A stretch of DNA of 64,000 nt, taken from NCBI RefSeq assembly GCF_004138485.1, contig NZ_ML142848.1, forward strand, positions 1,772,640-1,836,639. Direction: 5' to 3'. Position numbers and translations under genes: made by a program. The notes under the pieces were generated by a model. That model was not told the origin of the DNA. It did not search any database and saw only the letters and a list, made by a program, of their open reading frames with translations. How positions within the stretch are numbered: the stretch's first letter is position 1; each line of letters begins with the position of its first letter. Positions 7,823 through 15,907 of this stretch are shown in pieces. The DNA is from Peristeroidobacter soli. Lineage in GTDB: Bacteria > Pseudomonadota > Gammaproteobacteria > Steroidobacterales > Steroidobacteraceae.

Positions 7823-9085
7823 ATGAGCGTAACGTTCAACCTCCCGGACCTCGGCGAAGGCCTGCCCGAAGCGGAAATCGTGTCGTGGCACGTCCAGGAG
7901 GGCCAGCGCGTCGAAGTCGATCAACCGTTGTTGTCGGTTGAAACCGCCAAGGCCGTTGTCGATGTGCCGAGCCCGTACTCGGGCAACGTCGTTCGCTTGC
8001 ATGCCAAGGCCGGCGATACCGTTCAAACCGGTCGGCCGCTCGTGGATTTCGATCTGCCCTCGCAAGCCGCCGCCAGCGCGAGCTCATCGCCGTCGCATGC
8101 TCGAGCACCATCGAATCAGGGCACGGCGACCGGGCGAGCGACACCGCCGAATCAGAGCAACGTCGCCGGACAAGCGGCACCGTCCAATCAAGGCATGGTC
8201 GTCGGCCACATGGCGACTCGTAACGAAGAGCTGGTCGATCACGCCATCGTCGGTCGCGGCCGTCGCGCCTTTCGAGATCGCGAGCGGGTGCGTGCGGCGC
8301 CGGCCGTTCGCATGCTGGCCAAACGATTGGGCGTCGAGCTGTCCGCGTGCCAGGCGACCGGCCGGCATGGACTGGTAAGCGTCGACGACGTGCTCGCCAG
8401 GGCAACTCTCAGCAAGTCGTCACAACGGGCACCCGCCGTGCCCGGGCTCACCGATGCCGACAAGCTGCGCGGTCCTCGGAAGGCCATGGCTCAAAGCATG
8501 GCGCTGTCTCGTGATGAGATCGCAATGTGCACAATCTTCGACGACGCCGACATCGACGTCTGGAAGGATCGTGGCGACATCAGCATTCGACTGGTCCGAG
8601 CAATCGTCGCTGGCGTCAAGGCGGAACCGGCACTCAACGCGTTGTTCGATCCCGCCGGCCCGTCGCGCAAGCTGATGGAACAAGTGCATCTGGCCATCGC
8701 GGTGGATACCAGCGAGGGTTTGATCGTCCCGGTGCTGCGCGATGTCGCTTCGCAATCGGCCACACAGTTGCGTGCCCAACTGGACGACATCAAGCAACGT
8801 ACGCGCGCGCGTACCATCACGCCGGACGAAATGCGTGATTACACGTTCACACTTTCCAACTTTGGTACGGTCGCGGGCCGGTATGCAACGCCTCTGGTGG
8901 TACCGCCGACGGTTGCAATCCTGGCCGCGGGCAAGTTGCAAAGAGACGTGGTTGCCGGCGTAAAAACCGCGGAAATCCACGTTCGTCTGCCGCTGTCATT
9001 GACGTTCGACCACCGCTGCGTGACCGGTGGCGAAGCCTTGCGTTTTCTGGCTGCCGTGATCGCGGATCTGCAATTGCCGAGCTAA
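7823..9085 (+). CDS. pdhC: dihydrolipoamide acyltransferase (E2)
   Basis: A 420-residue E2 core enzyme that transfers the acyl group from lipoate to CoA. One N-terminal lipoyl domain carries the modified lysine in SVETAKAVVDVPSP. The linker at residues 95-130 is three 12-residue tandem repeats. A peripheral-subunit-binding domain follows (APAVRMLAKRLGVELSACQATG then GLVSVDDVL), then the catalytic domain ending in LTFDHRCVTGGEALRF. The catalytic His is H397, but the usual HxxxDG is HxxxTG, with T401 in place of Asp. ATG 7823 begins exactly at the lipoyl domain. It is last in the E1-E2 operon. Confidence 0.9.
   Translation: MSVTFNLPDLGEGLPEAEIVSWHVQEGQRVEVDQPLLSVETAKAVVDVPSPYSGNVVRLHAKAGDTVQTGRPLVDFDLPSQAAASASSSPSHARAPSNQGTATGRATPPNQSNVAGQAAPSNQGMVVGHMATRNEELVDHAIVGRGRRAFRDRERVRAAPAVRMLAKRLGVELSACQATGRHGLVSVDDVLARATLSKSSQRAPAVPGLTDADKLRGPRKAMAQSMALSRDEIAMCTIFDDADIDVWKDRGDISIRLVRAIVAGVKAEPALNALFDPAGPSRKLMEQVHLAIAVDTSEGLIVPVLRDVASQSATQLRAQLDDIKQRTRARTITPDEMRDYTFTLSNFGTVAGRYATPLVVPPTVAILAAGKLQRDVVAGVKTAEIHVRLPLSLTFDHRCVTGGEALRFLAAVIADLQLPS
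8105..8212 (+). repeat. three 36-bp in-frame tandem repeats in the E2 linker
   Basis: Three consecutive 36-bp units (8105-8140, 8141-8176, 8177-8212) encode APSNQGTATGRA, TPPNQSNVAGQA and APSNQGMVVGHM. They lie in the flexible Ala/Pro-type linker between the lipoyl and E1/E3-binding domains, where repeat number can vary without loss of function. Confidence 0.75.
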
Positions 9086-9233
9086 CTGCCGAGCCGCGGT
9101 CCACGCTCTGACCCGTCAAACTAACCAGCAAGCAGTTTAAACGTTCGTCGTTATTCCATTTTGGTGCATCCGGCGCCACGGCGCTCTATTACCCTATGCA
9201 CCGTCATAGTTCATCTCTCGTTAGTTGCGCATC

Positions 9234-12200
9234 ATGACGACAACCATTCCCGCCGCTCGACAAAAACTGATCGAACGTATCGCACAGTCCGCCCGTGCCT
9301 TGAAAAAGCGGGGCGATCCGCTGGATGTGCAGGAGTTCGTCCGCCAGTACTACCGCGGCGTCGGTGAAGAGGATCTCGCTGAATACAAGAGCGAAGTACT
9401 GGCCGCGCTGGCGCTGGCACATCTGCGCAGCTCGACCGTGCGCAAGCCCAATCGTCCGCAGGTGCGCGTGTTCAATACGGACGAAGCACGCGATGGCTGG
9501 AGCAGTACGCACACCATCGTGGAAGTTACTACCGAGGACATGCCGTTCCTGGTGGATTCGCTCGGCATGGTGCTGACGCAGGCTGGCCTCACCATTCATA
9601 TGATGGTTCATCCGGTGCTGCCGATCCGTCGCGACCGCGCCGGCAAGCTCGAACAGCTCGGCGAGAACGGCGACGGGCGGAAGTTCCTGCACGAGTCCTG
9701 GCAGCACATCGAGATCGATCGCATCGGCGCGCCGGAGCGGCTGCAGGAGATCGAGCAGAAGCTGTTACGCACCCTCGAAGACGTGCGCCTCGCCGTCGGC
9801 GACTGGAATGCGATGCGCCAGCGCGCCACCGAGCTCGCCAACGAGATCGAGCGCGAGAATCCCGGCGTGCAACCCAGCGAAGCGCGTGAAGCCAAAGCGC
9901 TGCTCGACTGGATGGCCGCCAATCATTTCACTTTCCTCGGCTATCGCCAGTACGAATTGAAACGGGGCCGCAGCGAAGACCTGCTGGTGCCCATGCCGGA
10001 AACCGGCCTCGGCATTCTGCGCACTCGCAAAGGTTATCGCGCCGAGCCGACCGTGCTCACCGGCGAAATCCGCGAGCATGCCCGTCAGCCCGAGCTGATG
10101 CAGATCACCAAAGCGAACTCGGTCTCCACCGTGCATCGCTCGACGTATCTCGACTACGTCGGCGTGAAGACGGTCGACTCGCAAGGTCGAGTCACGGGCG
10201 AGAAACGTTTTCTCGGTCTGTTCACATCGGCGGTTTACAACCGCAGCCCGCGTGAGATTCCGGTGCTTCGTCACAAGATCGAGCGGGTGGTCGGCCACTT
10301 CGGTCTCGATCCGACCAGCCATGACGGCAAGGCCGTCGTGCACGTCCTGGAAACGTATCCGCGCGACGAGCTCTTTCAGGCCAGCATCAACGATTTGATC
10401 CGCAACGTCCGCGGCATCGTCAATCTGTACGAGCGCCAGCGCGTCCGCGTGTTCCTGCGCCGGGACACGTTCGGTCGCTTCTATTCCGCCCTGATCTTCG
10501 TGCCGCGCGACCGCTACAACACGCAGGTCCGCCAGAAGATGGAAGCGGTGATCAACGACAAGCTCAAGGCGACCGCCATCGAATCGCAGATCCAGCTGTC
10601 CGAATCGGCGCTGGCCCGCGTGCACATGATCATTCGCCTGCCGGCCGGCGGCGGCCCGCGCATCGATGCCGAAGAGCTGGAGACGCTGATCGCCGAAACC
10701 GTGCGCACCTGGAACGACAAGCTCCGCGACGCGCTGATCGAAAAGCACGGCGAACTGGATGGCCGCCTGCTGGTGGAGAAATTCCGTAACGCCTTCCCGG
10801 CGGCGTACGAAGAAGACACCACCGCCGCCGTCGCGCTCGACGACATCCGTCAGCTCAACGAAGTCATTGCCGACGCCGACCGGATCGTCATGCGCCTGGC
10901 CAGCGGTGAAGGCAAGACGGTTCATCTGCGCCTGTTCCGGACCGCCTCGCCGATCGCGCTGTCGCAAGCGTTGCCCATCCTGGAAAACATGGGTTTCATG
11001 ATCGTCAGCGAGCGCCCGTATCGCATCGCCGTGGCCGGCGGCCGGCCGATCTGGCTGCAGGATTTCGAGATGCAGCGTCGCGACGGCGGCAGCATCGATC
11101 CGGCGACTCTGGGCGAGCGCTTCACCGAAACTTTCTCGGCGGTGTGGACCGGTCGCGCCGAGAACGACGGCTTCAATCAACTCATCGTGGTCACCGATCT
11201 CACCTGGCGTCAGGCCAGCGTGTTGCGCGCTTACTGTCGTTACGCCATTCAGACCGGCGCCAGCCTCAGCCAGGCCTACATGGAGCAGGTGCTGACCTCG
11301 AACTCGAAGATCGCGACCCTCCTGTCGCAGTTGTTCGAGGCGCAGTTCGACCCGACCCATAAGACGGCCAGACGCAGCGCCGACGTGGAGCGCCTGAAAC
11401 AGGAGCTGGCCGGCCTGCTCGACTCGGTGCGCAGCCTCGATGAGGACCGCATCCTCCGCCGCTTCGCGCACGCCATCCAGGCCACCTTGCGCACCAACTA
11501 TTTCCAGACCGACGCGAGCGGCGCGCCCAAGCAGTGGCTGTCGTTCAAGCTCGACTCACGCAGCATTCCTGAAGTCCCGCACCCGCGGCCGGCGTTCGAG
11601 ATCTTCGTTTACTCGCCGCGCGTCGAAGGGGTTCACCTGCGCATGGGCCAGGTCGCCCGCGGCGGCCTGCGCTGGTCCGATCGTCGCGAGGACTTTCGTA
11701 CCGAGGTTCTGGGCCTGATGAAGGCGCAGAACGTGAAGAACACGCTGATCGTGCCGGTCGGATCGAAAGGCGGTTTCGTGCCCAAGCGCATGCCCGCCGG
11801 TGCCAGCCGCGAGGACGTGCAGCGTGAAGGCGTCGAGTGCTATCGCACCTTCATCTCGGCCTTGCTCGACATCACCGACAACATCGTCGAAGGCAAGATC
11901 GTCCCGCCGGCCCAGGTGGTTCGTCGCGATGGTGACGATCCTTACCTGGTGGTCGCGGCCGACAAGGGCACGGCGACGTTCTCCGATATCGCCAATCGCC
12001 TCGCCGCCGACTACAACTTCTGGCTCGGCGACGCGTTTGCCTCGGGCGGTTCGGCCGGTTACGACCACAAGAAGATGGGCATCACCGCGCGCGGCGGTTG
12101 GGAGTGCGTGAAGCGCCACTTCCGCGAAATGGGCGTCGACACCCAGTCGCAGGACTTCACCGCGATCGGCATCGGCGACATGGCGGGCGACGTGTTCGGT

Positions 12201-14066
12201 AACGGCATGCTCCAGTCGCCGCACACCCGCCTGCTGGCGGCGTTCAATCATCAGCACATCTTCCTGGATCCGGAGCCGGACGCGGCCGCTTCTTATAAAG
12301 AGCGTCAGCGCATGTTCAATCTGCCCCGCTCCACCTGGGAGGACTACAACAAGAAGCTGATCTCCAAAGGCGGCGGCATCTACGCGCGCAACGTCAAATC
12401 GATCAAAGTGTCGCCGCAAGTGCAGGCCATGCTCGGCATCAAGCGCGACTCGTTCACGCCGATCGAGCTGATCCGCGCGATCCTGTGCATGCCGGTCGAC
12501 CTGCTGTGGAACGGCGGCATCGGCACGTACGTAAAAGCCACCGACGAAACTCATATCGACGTGGGCGATCGCGCCAACGACGCCCTGCGCGTCAACGGCC
12601 GCGACCTGCGCTGTAAAGTCATCGGCGAAGGCGGCAACCTCGGTTTGTCGCAACGCGGTCGCGTTGAATACGCACTCGCCGGCGGACGCATCAACACCGA
12701 CTTCGTCGACAACTCCGGTGGCGTCGATTGCTCGGATCACGAAGTCAATATCAAGATCCTGCTCAACAACCTGCCCAAGCGCGCCGGCCTCACACTCGAA
12801 AAACGTAACGAGCTGCTGGTCGACATGACCGACGAGGTCGCATCCTTGGTCCTGCGCGACAACTATCTGCAGAGCCAGGCGCTGTCGATGCTCGAAGCCC
12901 GCGCCAGCAAGGATCTGCTGGAGCATGCGCATTCGATCCGTCGTCTCGAAGTATCCGGGCTGCTGGATCGCGGCCTGGAATTCCTGCCGGCCAGCGAAGA
13001 AATCACCGAACGTCATCAGGCCGGCAAGGGCCTGACGCGGCCCGAGCTCGCCATTCTGCTGGCTTACGCCAAGATGGCGCTGTACTCCAAGCTCATCGAT
13101 TCGGATGTGCCCGAAGACCCTTACCTGGGTCATGAGCTGGAACGTTACTTCCCGGCCCTGATGCAGAAACGCTTCAGCAAATATCTGCCCGAGCATCGGC
13201 TGCGGCGGGAGATCATCGCGACCGCGACCACCAACAGCATCGTCAATCGCATGGGCCCGACGTTTGCTCGCCGGGTTCAGGAAGACACCGGCGCCAATGC
13301 CAGCTCGGTGGCCCGCGCCTATGCCATCGCTCGCGAGTTCGTCGCCATGCGCGATACGTGGGCCGACATCGAAGCGCTCGATACCAGGATCGCGGCGTCG
13401 GTTCAGTACGAAATGATGTTCGAGACCACGCGGCTGCTGCGCTTCTGCACCTACTGGCTGATCCATCGTCAGAGTGGCCAGCTCGACATCGAACGTCAGG
13501 TGTCGCGCTTCCGTAGTGGCATGAAGGAGCTGGATGCTCTGTTGCCGAAGGTGCTGAGTGGCGACGATCTCTCGGTATTTAACACTCGGCATGCCCGTTA
13601 CAGCGCCGCGTCCGTGCCCGACAAACTGGCCAAGCGCATGGCCAGCCTGGCGGCGCTGCGCTCCGGGCCGGATCTGATCGAGATCTCCGAAGGCAGCAAT
13701 CTGTCGCTCGACCGGACCGCCGCGCTCTACTTCGGCGTCGGCACGGCGCTGTCGCTGGACTGGATCCGGGAGCAAGTCGAAGTGCTCGGCGTGGAGGGTC
13801 ATTGGCAAGCCGTGGCCCGCACGACTCTGCGCGACAACGTCTACAACCTGCAGCGAGTCCTGTGCCTGCAGGTCATCGCGGAGTCGAAACGCTCCAACAA
13901 GGATGGCAAGGTCGCGCCCGCCGAATTGCTCGAGGGTTGGATCGCTCGCCATCGGGCCGCGGTCGATTATTTGCGCCAGACGGTGGCCGACATGCGCGCG
14001 TTGCCCGCGATGGACTTTGCAACGCTGTCGGTGGCCCTGCAGGCGGTGCGCCGAATGACGGAGTAA
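9234..14066 (+). CDS. gdhB: NAD-specific glutamate dehydrogenase, large (180-kDa) class
   Basis: A 1610-residue enzyme that deaminates glutamate to 2-oxoglutarate with NAD+. The length matches the large class known from Pseudomonas, Caulobacter and Streptomyces, not the 450-residue hexameric class. Regulatory ACT-like segments fill the N-terminal half (for example IVEVTTEDMPFLVDSLGMVL). The catalytic part lies around residues 780-1050: GGLRWSDRREDFRTEVLGLMKAQ with NTLIVPVGSKGGFVPKR, followed by FASGGSAGYDHKKMGITARG and IGIGDMAGDVFGNGML. ATG 9234 is used; a TTG three codons upstream is possible. The strong antisense open frames inside it are GC artefacts. It is probably monocistronic and feeds carbon from amino acids into the TCA cycle. 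Confidence 0.95.
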   Translation: MTTTIPAARQKLIERIAQSARALKKRGDPLDVQEFVRQYYRGVGEEDLAEYKSEVLAALALAHLRSSTVRKPNRPQVRVFNTDEARDGWSSTHTIVEVTTEDMPFLVDSLGMVLTQAGLTIHMMVHPVLPIRRDRAGKLEQLGENGDGRKFLHESWQHIEIDRIGAPERLQEIEQKLLRTLEDVRLAVGDWNAMRQRATELANEIERENPGVQPSEAREAKALLDWMAANHFTFLGYRQYELKRGRSEDLLVPMPETGLGILRTRKGYRAEPTVLTGEIREHARQPELMQITKANSVSTVHRSTYLDYVGVKTVDSQGRVTGEKRFLGLFTSAVYNRSPREIPVLRHKIERVVGHFGLDPTSHDGKAVVHVLETYPRDELFQASINDLIRNVRGIVNLYERQRVRVFLRRDTFGRFYSALIFVPRDRYNTQVRQKMEAVINDKLKATAIESQIQLSESALARVHMIIRLPAGGGPRIDAEELETLIAETVRTWNDKLRDALIEKHGELDGRLLVEKFRNAFPAAYEEDTTAAVALDDIRQLNEVIADADRIVMRLASGEGKTVHLRLFRTASPIALSQALPILENMGFMIVSERPYRIAVAGGRPIWLQDFEMQRRDGGSIDPATLGERFTETFSAVWTGRAENDGFNQLIVVTDLTWRQASVLRAYCRYAIQTGASLSQAYMEQVLTSNSKIATLLSQLFEAQFDPTHKTARRSADVERLKQELAGLLDSVRSLDEDRILRRFAHAIQATLRTNYFQTDASGAPKQWLSFKLDSRSIPEVPHPRPAFEIFVYSPRVEGVHLRMGQVARGGLRWSDRREDFRTEVLGLMKAQNVKNTLIVPVGSKGGFVPKRMPAGASREDVQREGVECYRTFISALLDITDNIVEGKIVPPAQVVRRDGDDPYLVVAADKGTATFSDIANRLAADYNFWLGDAFASGGSAGYDHKKMGITARGGWECVKRHFREMGVDTQSQDFTAIGIGDMAGDVFGNGMLQSPHTRLLAAFNHQHIFLDPEPDAAASYKERQRMFNLPRSTWEDYNKKLISKGGGIYARNVKSIKVSPQVQAMLGIKRDSFTPIELIRAILCMPVDLLWNGGIGTYVKATDETHIDVGDRANDALRVNGRDLRCKVIGEGGNLGLSQRGRVEYALAGGRINTDFVDNSGGVDCSDHEVNIKILLNNLPKRAGLTLEKRNELLVDMTDEVASLVLRDNYLQSQALSMLEARASKDLLEHAHSIRRLEVSGLLDRGLEFLPASEEITERHQAGKGLTRPELAILLAYAKMALYSKLIDSDVPEDPYLGHELERYFPALMQKRFSKYLPEHRLRREIIATATTNSIVNRMGPTFARRVQEDTGANASSVARAYAIAREFVAMRDTWADIEALDTRIAASVQYEMMFETTRLLRFCTYWLIHRQSGQLDIERQVSRFRSGMKELDALLPKVLSGDDLSVFNTRHARYSAASVPDKLAKRMASLAALRSGPDLIEISEGSNLSLDRTAALYFGVGTALSLDWIREQVEVLGVEGHWQAVARTTLRDNVYNLQRVLCLQVIAESKRSNKDGKVAPAELLEGWIARHRAAVDYLRQTVADMRALPAMDFATLSVALQAVRRMTE

Positions 14067-14079
14067 GCAACACCGAACG

Positions 14080-14108
14080 ACGGATTCGTTAACAGATGAC
14101 GAATCCGT
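14080..14108 (+). terminator. hairpin downstream of gdhB
   Basis: ACGGATTC (14080-14087) pairs with GAATCCGT (14101-14108) across a 13-nt loop, 14 bp after the gdhB stop. No T-run follows, so it is a weak intrinsic terminator or a 3'-end stabiliser. Confidence 0.35.
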
Positions 14109-14226
14109 TAACACGAGGAGTCGGGATTTCTGCCGAAAAGTGACGGCAACTGGCGACAGCGATTGCTGCTCGCCAGGACAAAATGAATGAACGCGGCGAC
14201 ACCTGCGGCTTAGGGGCGATGTCTGC

Positions 14227-14232
14227 TATAAA
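14227..14232 (+). promoter_or_regulatory. -10 box of the gpmA promoter
   Basis: TATAAA followed by a GC-rich discriminator (GTGCGCCG) lies 29 bp before the gpmA ATG. The -35 is not recognisable. Confidence 0.4.
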
Positions 14233-14261
14233 GTGCGCCGTCGTTCTGCCTGACTTTAGTT

Positions 14262-15023
14262 ATGCCCGGCCAACTCGTACTTCTGCGCCACGGACAAAGC
14301 ACCTGGAATCTCGAAAACCTGTTCACCGGCTGGGTGGACGTCGACCTCACCGAACAGGGCCGCAACGAAGCGCGCGCTGCCGGCCGGTTGCTCAAGCAGG
14401 AGGGTTTCGAGTTTCAGCAAGTGTTCACGTCGGTGCTGAAACGCGCCATCCGCACCCTGTGGATCGCGCTCGACGAAATGGACCGCATGTGGCTGCCGGT
14501 GGAACGCAGCTGGCGCCTGAATGAGCGTCACTACGGCGCCCTGCAGGGCCTGAACAAATCCGAGACTGTCGAAAAGTATGGCGCCGACCAGGTGAAGATC
14601 TGGCGCCGTAGCTACGACATTCCACCGCCGGCTCTGTCGCTGGACGACGCACGCCATCCGCGCTTCGACCTGCGCTACGGGTCTTTGCAGCCCGCAGAGC
14701 TGCCGACCACCGAATCGTTGAAAACCACGCTCGATCGAGTGCTGCCGTACTGGAACAACCGCGTCGCTCCGGAGTTAAACGCCGGACGAAATGTATTAGT
14801 CGTCGCACACGGCAATAGTTTGCGTGCCCTTGTAAAGATGCTCGACGGAATGTCCGATTCAGACATCGTCGAATTCAACATCCCCACTGGTGTGCCTATT
14901 CACTACCAGCTGGACAAGGCGCTCAAGCCGACCTCGCGTCGCTTCCTGGGCGATCCCGAGGCCATCAAAGCCGCAGCTGAAGCCGTCGCGCGACAGACAG
15001 AGAAAAACAGCGGTCAGAACTGA
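14262..15023 (+). CDS. gpmA: 2,3-bisphosphoglycerate-dependent phosphoglycerate mutase
   Basis: A 253-residue histidine phosphatase-fold glycolytic mutase interconverting 3- and 2-phosphoglycerate. The phosphohistidine is H10 in [10 protein letters not shown], followed by [35 protein letters not shown] is the family signature, and the second catalytic His lies in [15 protein letters not shown]. Length and motifs are typical of GpmA rather than of a general broad-specificity phosphatase. It stands alone between gdhB and the EPS leader, with its own -10 box. Confidence 0.96.
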   Translation: MPGQLVLLRHGQSTWNLENLFTGWVDVDLTEQGRNEARAAGRLLKQEGFEFQQVFTSVLKRAIRTLWIALDEMDRMWLPVERSWRLNERHYGALQGLNKSETVEKYGADQVKIWRRSYDIPPPALSLDDARHPRFDLRYGSLQPAELPTTESLKTTLDRVLPYWNNRVAPELNAGRNVLVVAHGNSLRALVKMLDGMSDSDIVEFNIPTGVPIHYQLDKALKPTSRRFLGDPEAIKAAAEAVARQTEKNSGQN

Positions 15024-15524
15024 CGATCGGTTATGCAGACATGAATTGAATCTGTGCTGTCGCCATTAGCGAACAGCGCAGCGGTGAGCTATCGACTTCG
15101 TGCTCGACGCAACAGATGTTTATAAACACTGTTGCAGTGTCAGCAGAGGTGCAACGGATGGCAATTTAACACTTGAAAACAAGGTTCCATATTGATGCAC
15201 AGCTGCATCGGAACTGTTCGGGTGTGGAGCATGTCATCTGCTCGTCGTGTTTGAATGTTGTACTTGCGCAGCAAACGAGATTGGTCTATTAGCCTTGCAA
15301 AGGTTTTGTTTGATGCATTTCGGTGCGCGCAGTGTGATGTTTCGCCGTTCAGCGACGGCAAGAATTACATTGGAATAAAACTTGCTTCGCAGATAAGCAA
15401 GAGATGATGGGGCGAGACGAAAGTCTTGCGATGTTTTTTGCGAGCCGTGGGGACGGGGGCGCAAACGCACACACGATATGCGAGGAAGCCTGTCCGCGTG
15501 TGCGTCATTGATGAGGAGTGATGC
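15024..15524 (+). other. 501-bp AT-richer leader region of the EPS locus
   Basis: The only long non-coding stretch of this half of the window, and visibly AT-richer than its surroundings. It contains a sigma-54 promoter candidate (15370-15386). Downstream of that are hairpins: CTTGCTT/AAGCAAG (15381-15401); GCGAGAC-GAAA-GTCTTGC (15412-15429) with a GNRA tetraloop; and CGCACAC/GTGTGCG (15466-15472 with 15498-15504), whose loop carries AGGA. The ribosome site GAGGAG follows just before the first gene. No small ORF with a credible start was seen. Confidence 0.6.
15370..15386 (+). promoter_or_regulatory. sigma-54 (RpoN) -24/-12 promoter candidate
   Basis: TTGGAATAAAACTTGCT keeps the invariant GG (15372-15373) and GC (15384-15385) separated by exactly 10 bp, with TTGG and TTGCT as in the consensus YTGGCAC-N5-TTGCW. 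The predicted start of transcription is near 15397, about 128 bp before the first EPS gene. PEP-CTERM and EPS genes of related bacteria are known to use RpoN with PrsK/PrsR. No activator gene is in this window. Confidence 0.6.
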
Positions 15525-15872
15525 ATGCGTCTGATCAAACTCGCGTGGGCCCTGGTAGCCCTCGGTGTTAGTGGAGCTGTGAGTGCGAACCCGGCAATCA
15601 ACAGCAATGTAACCGGCTCGATCGCGGGACCCGCTGTGGCCACCACCCAAATGGTGGCAGGTCAGGCCCAGGTGCGCCTCGACGGCACTGGCCTGGGTGG
15701 CAGCCCCCTGAGCGGCAAGGAAACCCGCCTGGCTCCCGAATCATCCAGCGGCAGCATGGACGACTCGATGTCGCGAGGCTGGCTCATGGCCCTGGTCACG
15801 GTCCTGCTGATCGGCCACCAGCTGCGCCGGAAACATCGTTTCCTCCGCCCGCATCGCTTCAGCGATCTGTAA
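15525..15872 (+). CDS. small exported protein with C-terminal anchor, PEP-CTERM-like architecture
   Basis: A 115-residue protein with a signal peptide (MRLIKLAWALVALGVSGAVSA) and a short Gly/Ser/Thr-rich mature part. The C-terminal hydrophobic segment (about residues 83-97, GWLMALVTVLLIG) is followed by a basic tail (HQLRRKHRFLRPHR). This motif-TM-Arg layout is that of exosortase substrates, but the Pro-Glu-Pro box is absent and SMDDSMSRG precedes the helix. It is the first gene after the sigma-54 candidate and has a GAGGAG ribosome site. No exosortase gene lies in the window. It may be a sorted surface protein, a plain membrane-anchored accessory of the EPS machine, or a divergent sorting type. 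I know of no family for it. Confidence 0.65.
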   Translation: MRLIKLAWALVALGVSGAVSANPAINSNVTGSIAGPAVATTQMVAGQAQVRLDGTGLGGSPLSGKETRLAPESSSGSMDDSMSRGWLMALVTVLLIGHQLRRKHRFLRPHRFSDL

Positions 15873-15907
15873 GTGCTGAACGGCTTCCGCACGGAGCGGG
15901 AGGGGCG

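Noticed and set aside
14080-14108. A strong intrinsic terminator after gdhB.
   Set aside because: The stem is good but no T-run follows; kept only as a low-confidence hairpin.
11556-14114. An 852-codon open frame antisense to gdhB, and similar long antisense frames at 50370-51461 and 60634-63024.
   Set aside because: They lie opposite genes with clear family motifs, encode Arg/His-rich low-complexity sequence without recognisable domains, and are the usual product of high third-position GC.
15276-15305. A second RpoN-like match (TTGG then TTGCA) in the EPS leader.
   Set aside because: The GG-to-GC spacing is 12 bp instead of 10, which is not tolerated by sigma-54.
15397-15510. A c-di-GMP-I (GEMM) riboswitch in the EPS leader, suggested by its place and by a GNRA hairpin.
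   Set aside because: The conserved GEMM core blocks (CACGCA, AGGGCAAACC, GACGCAAAGCC) cannot be found in the right order.
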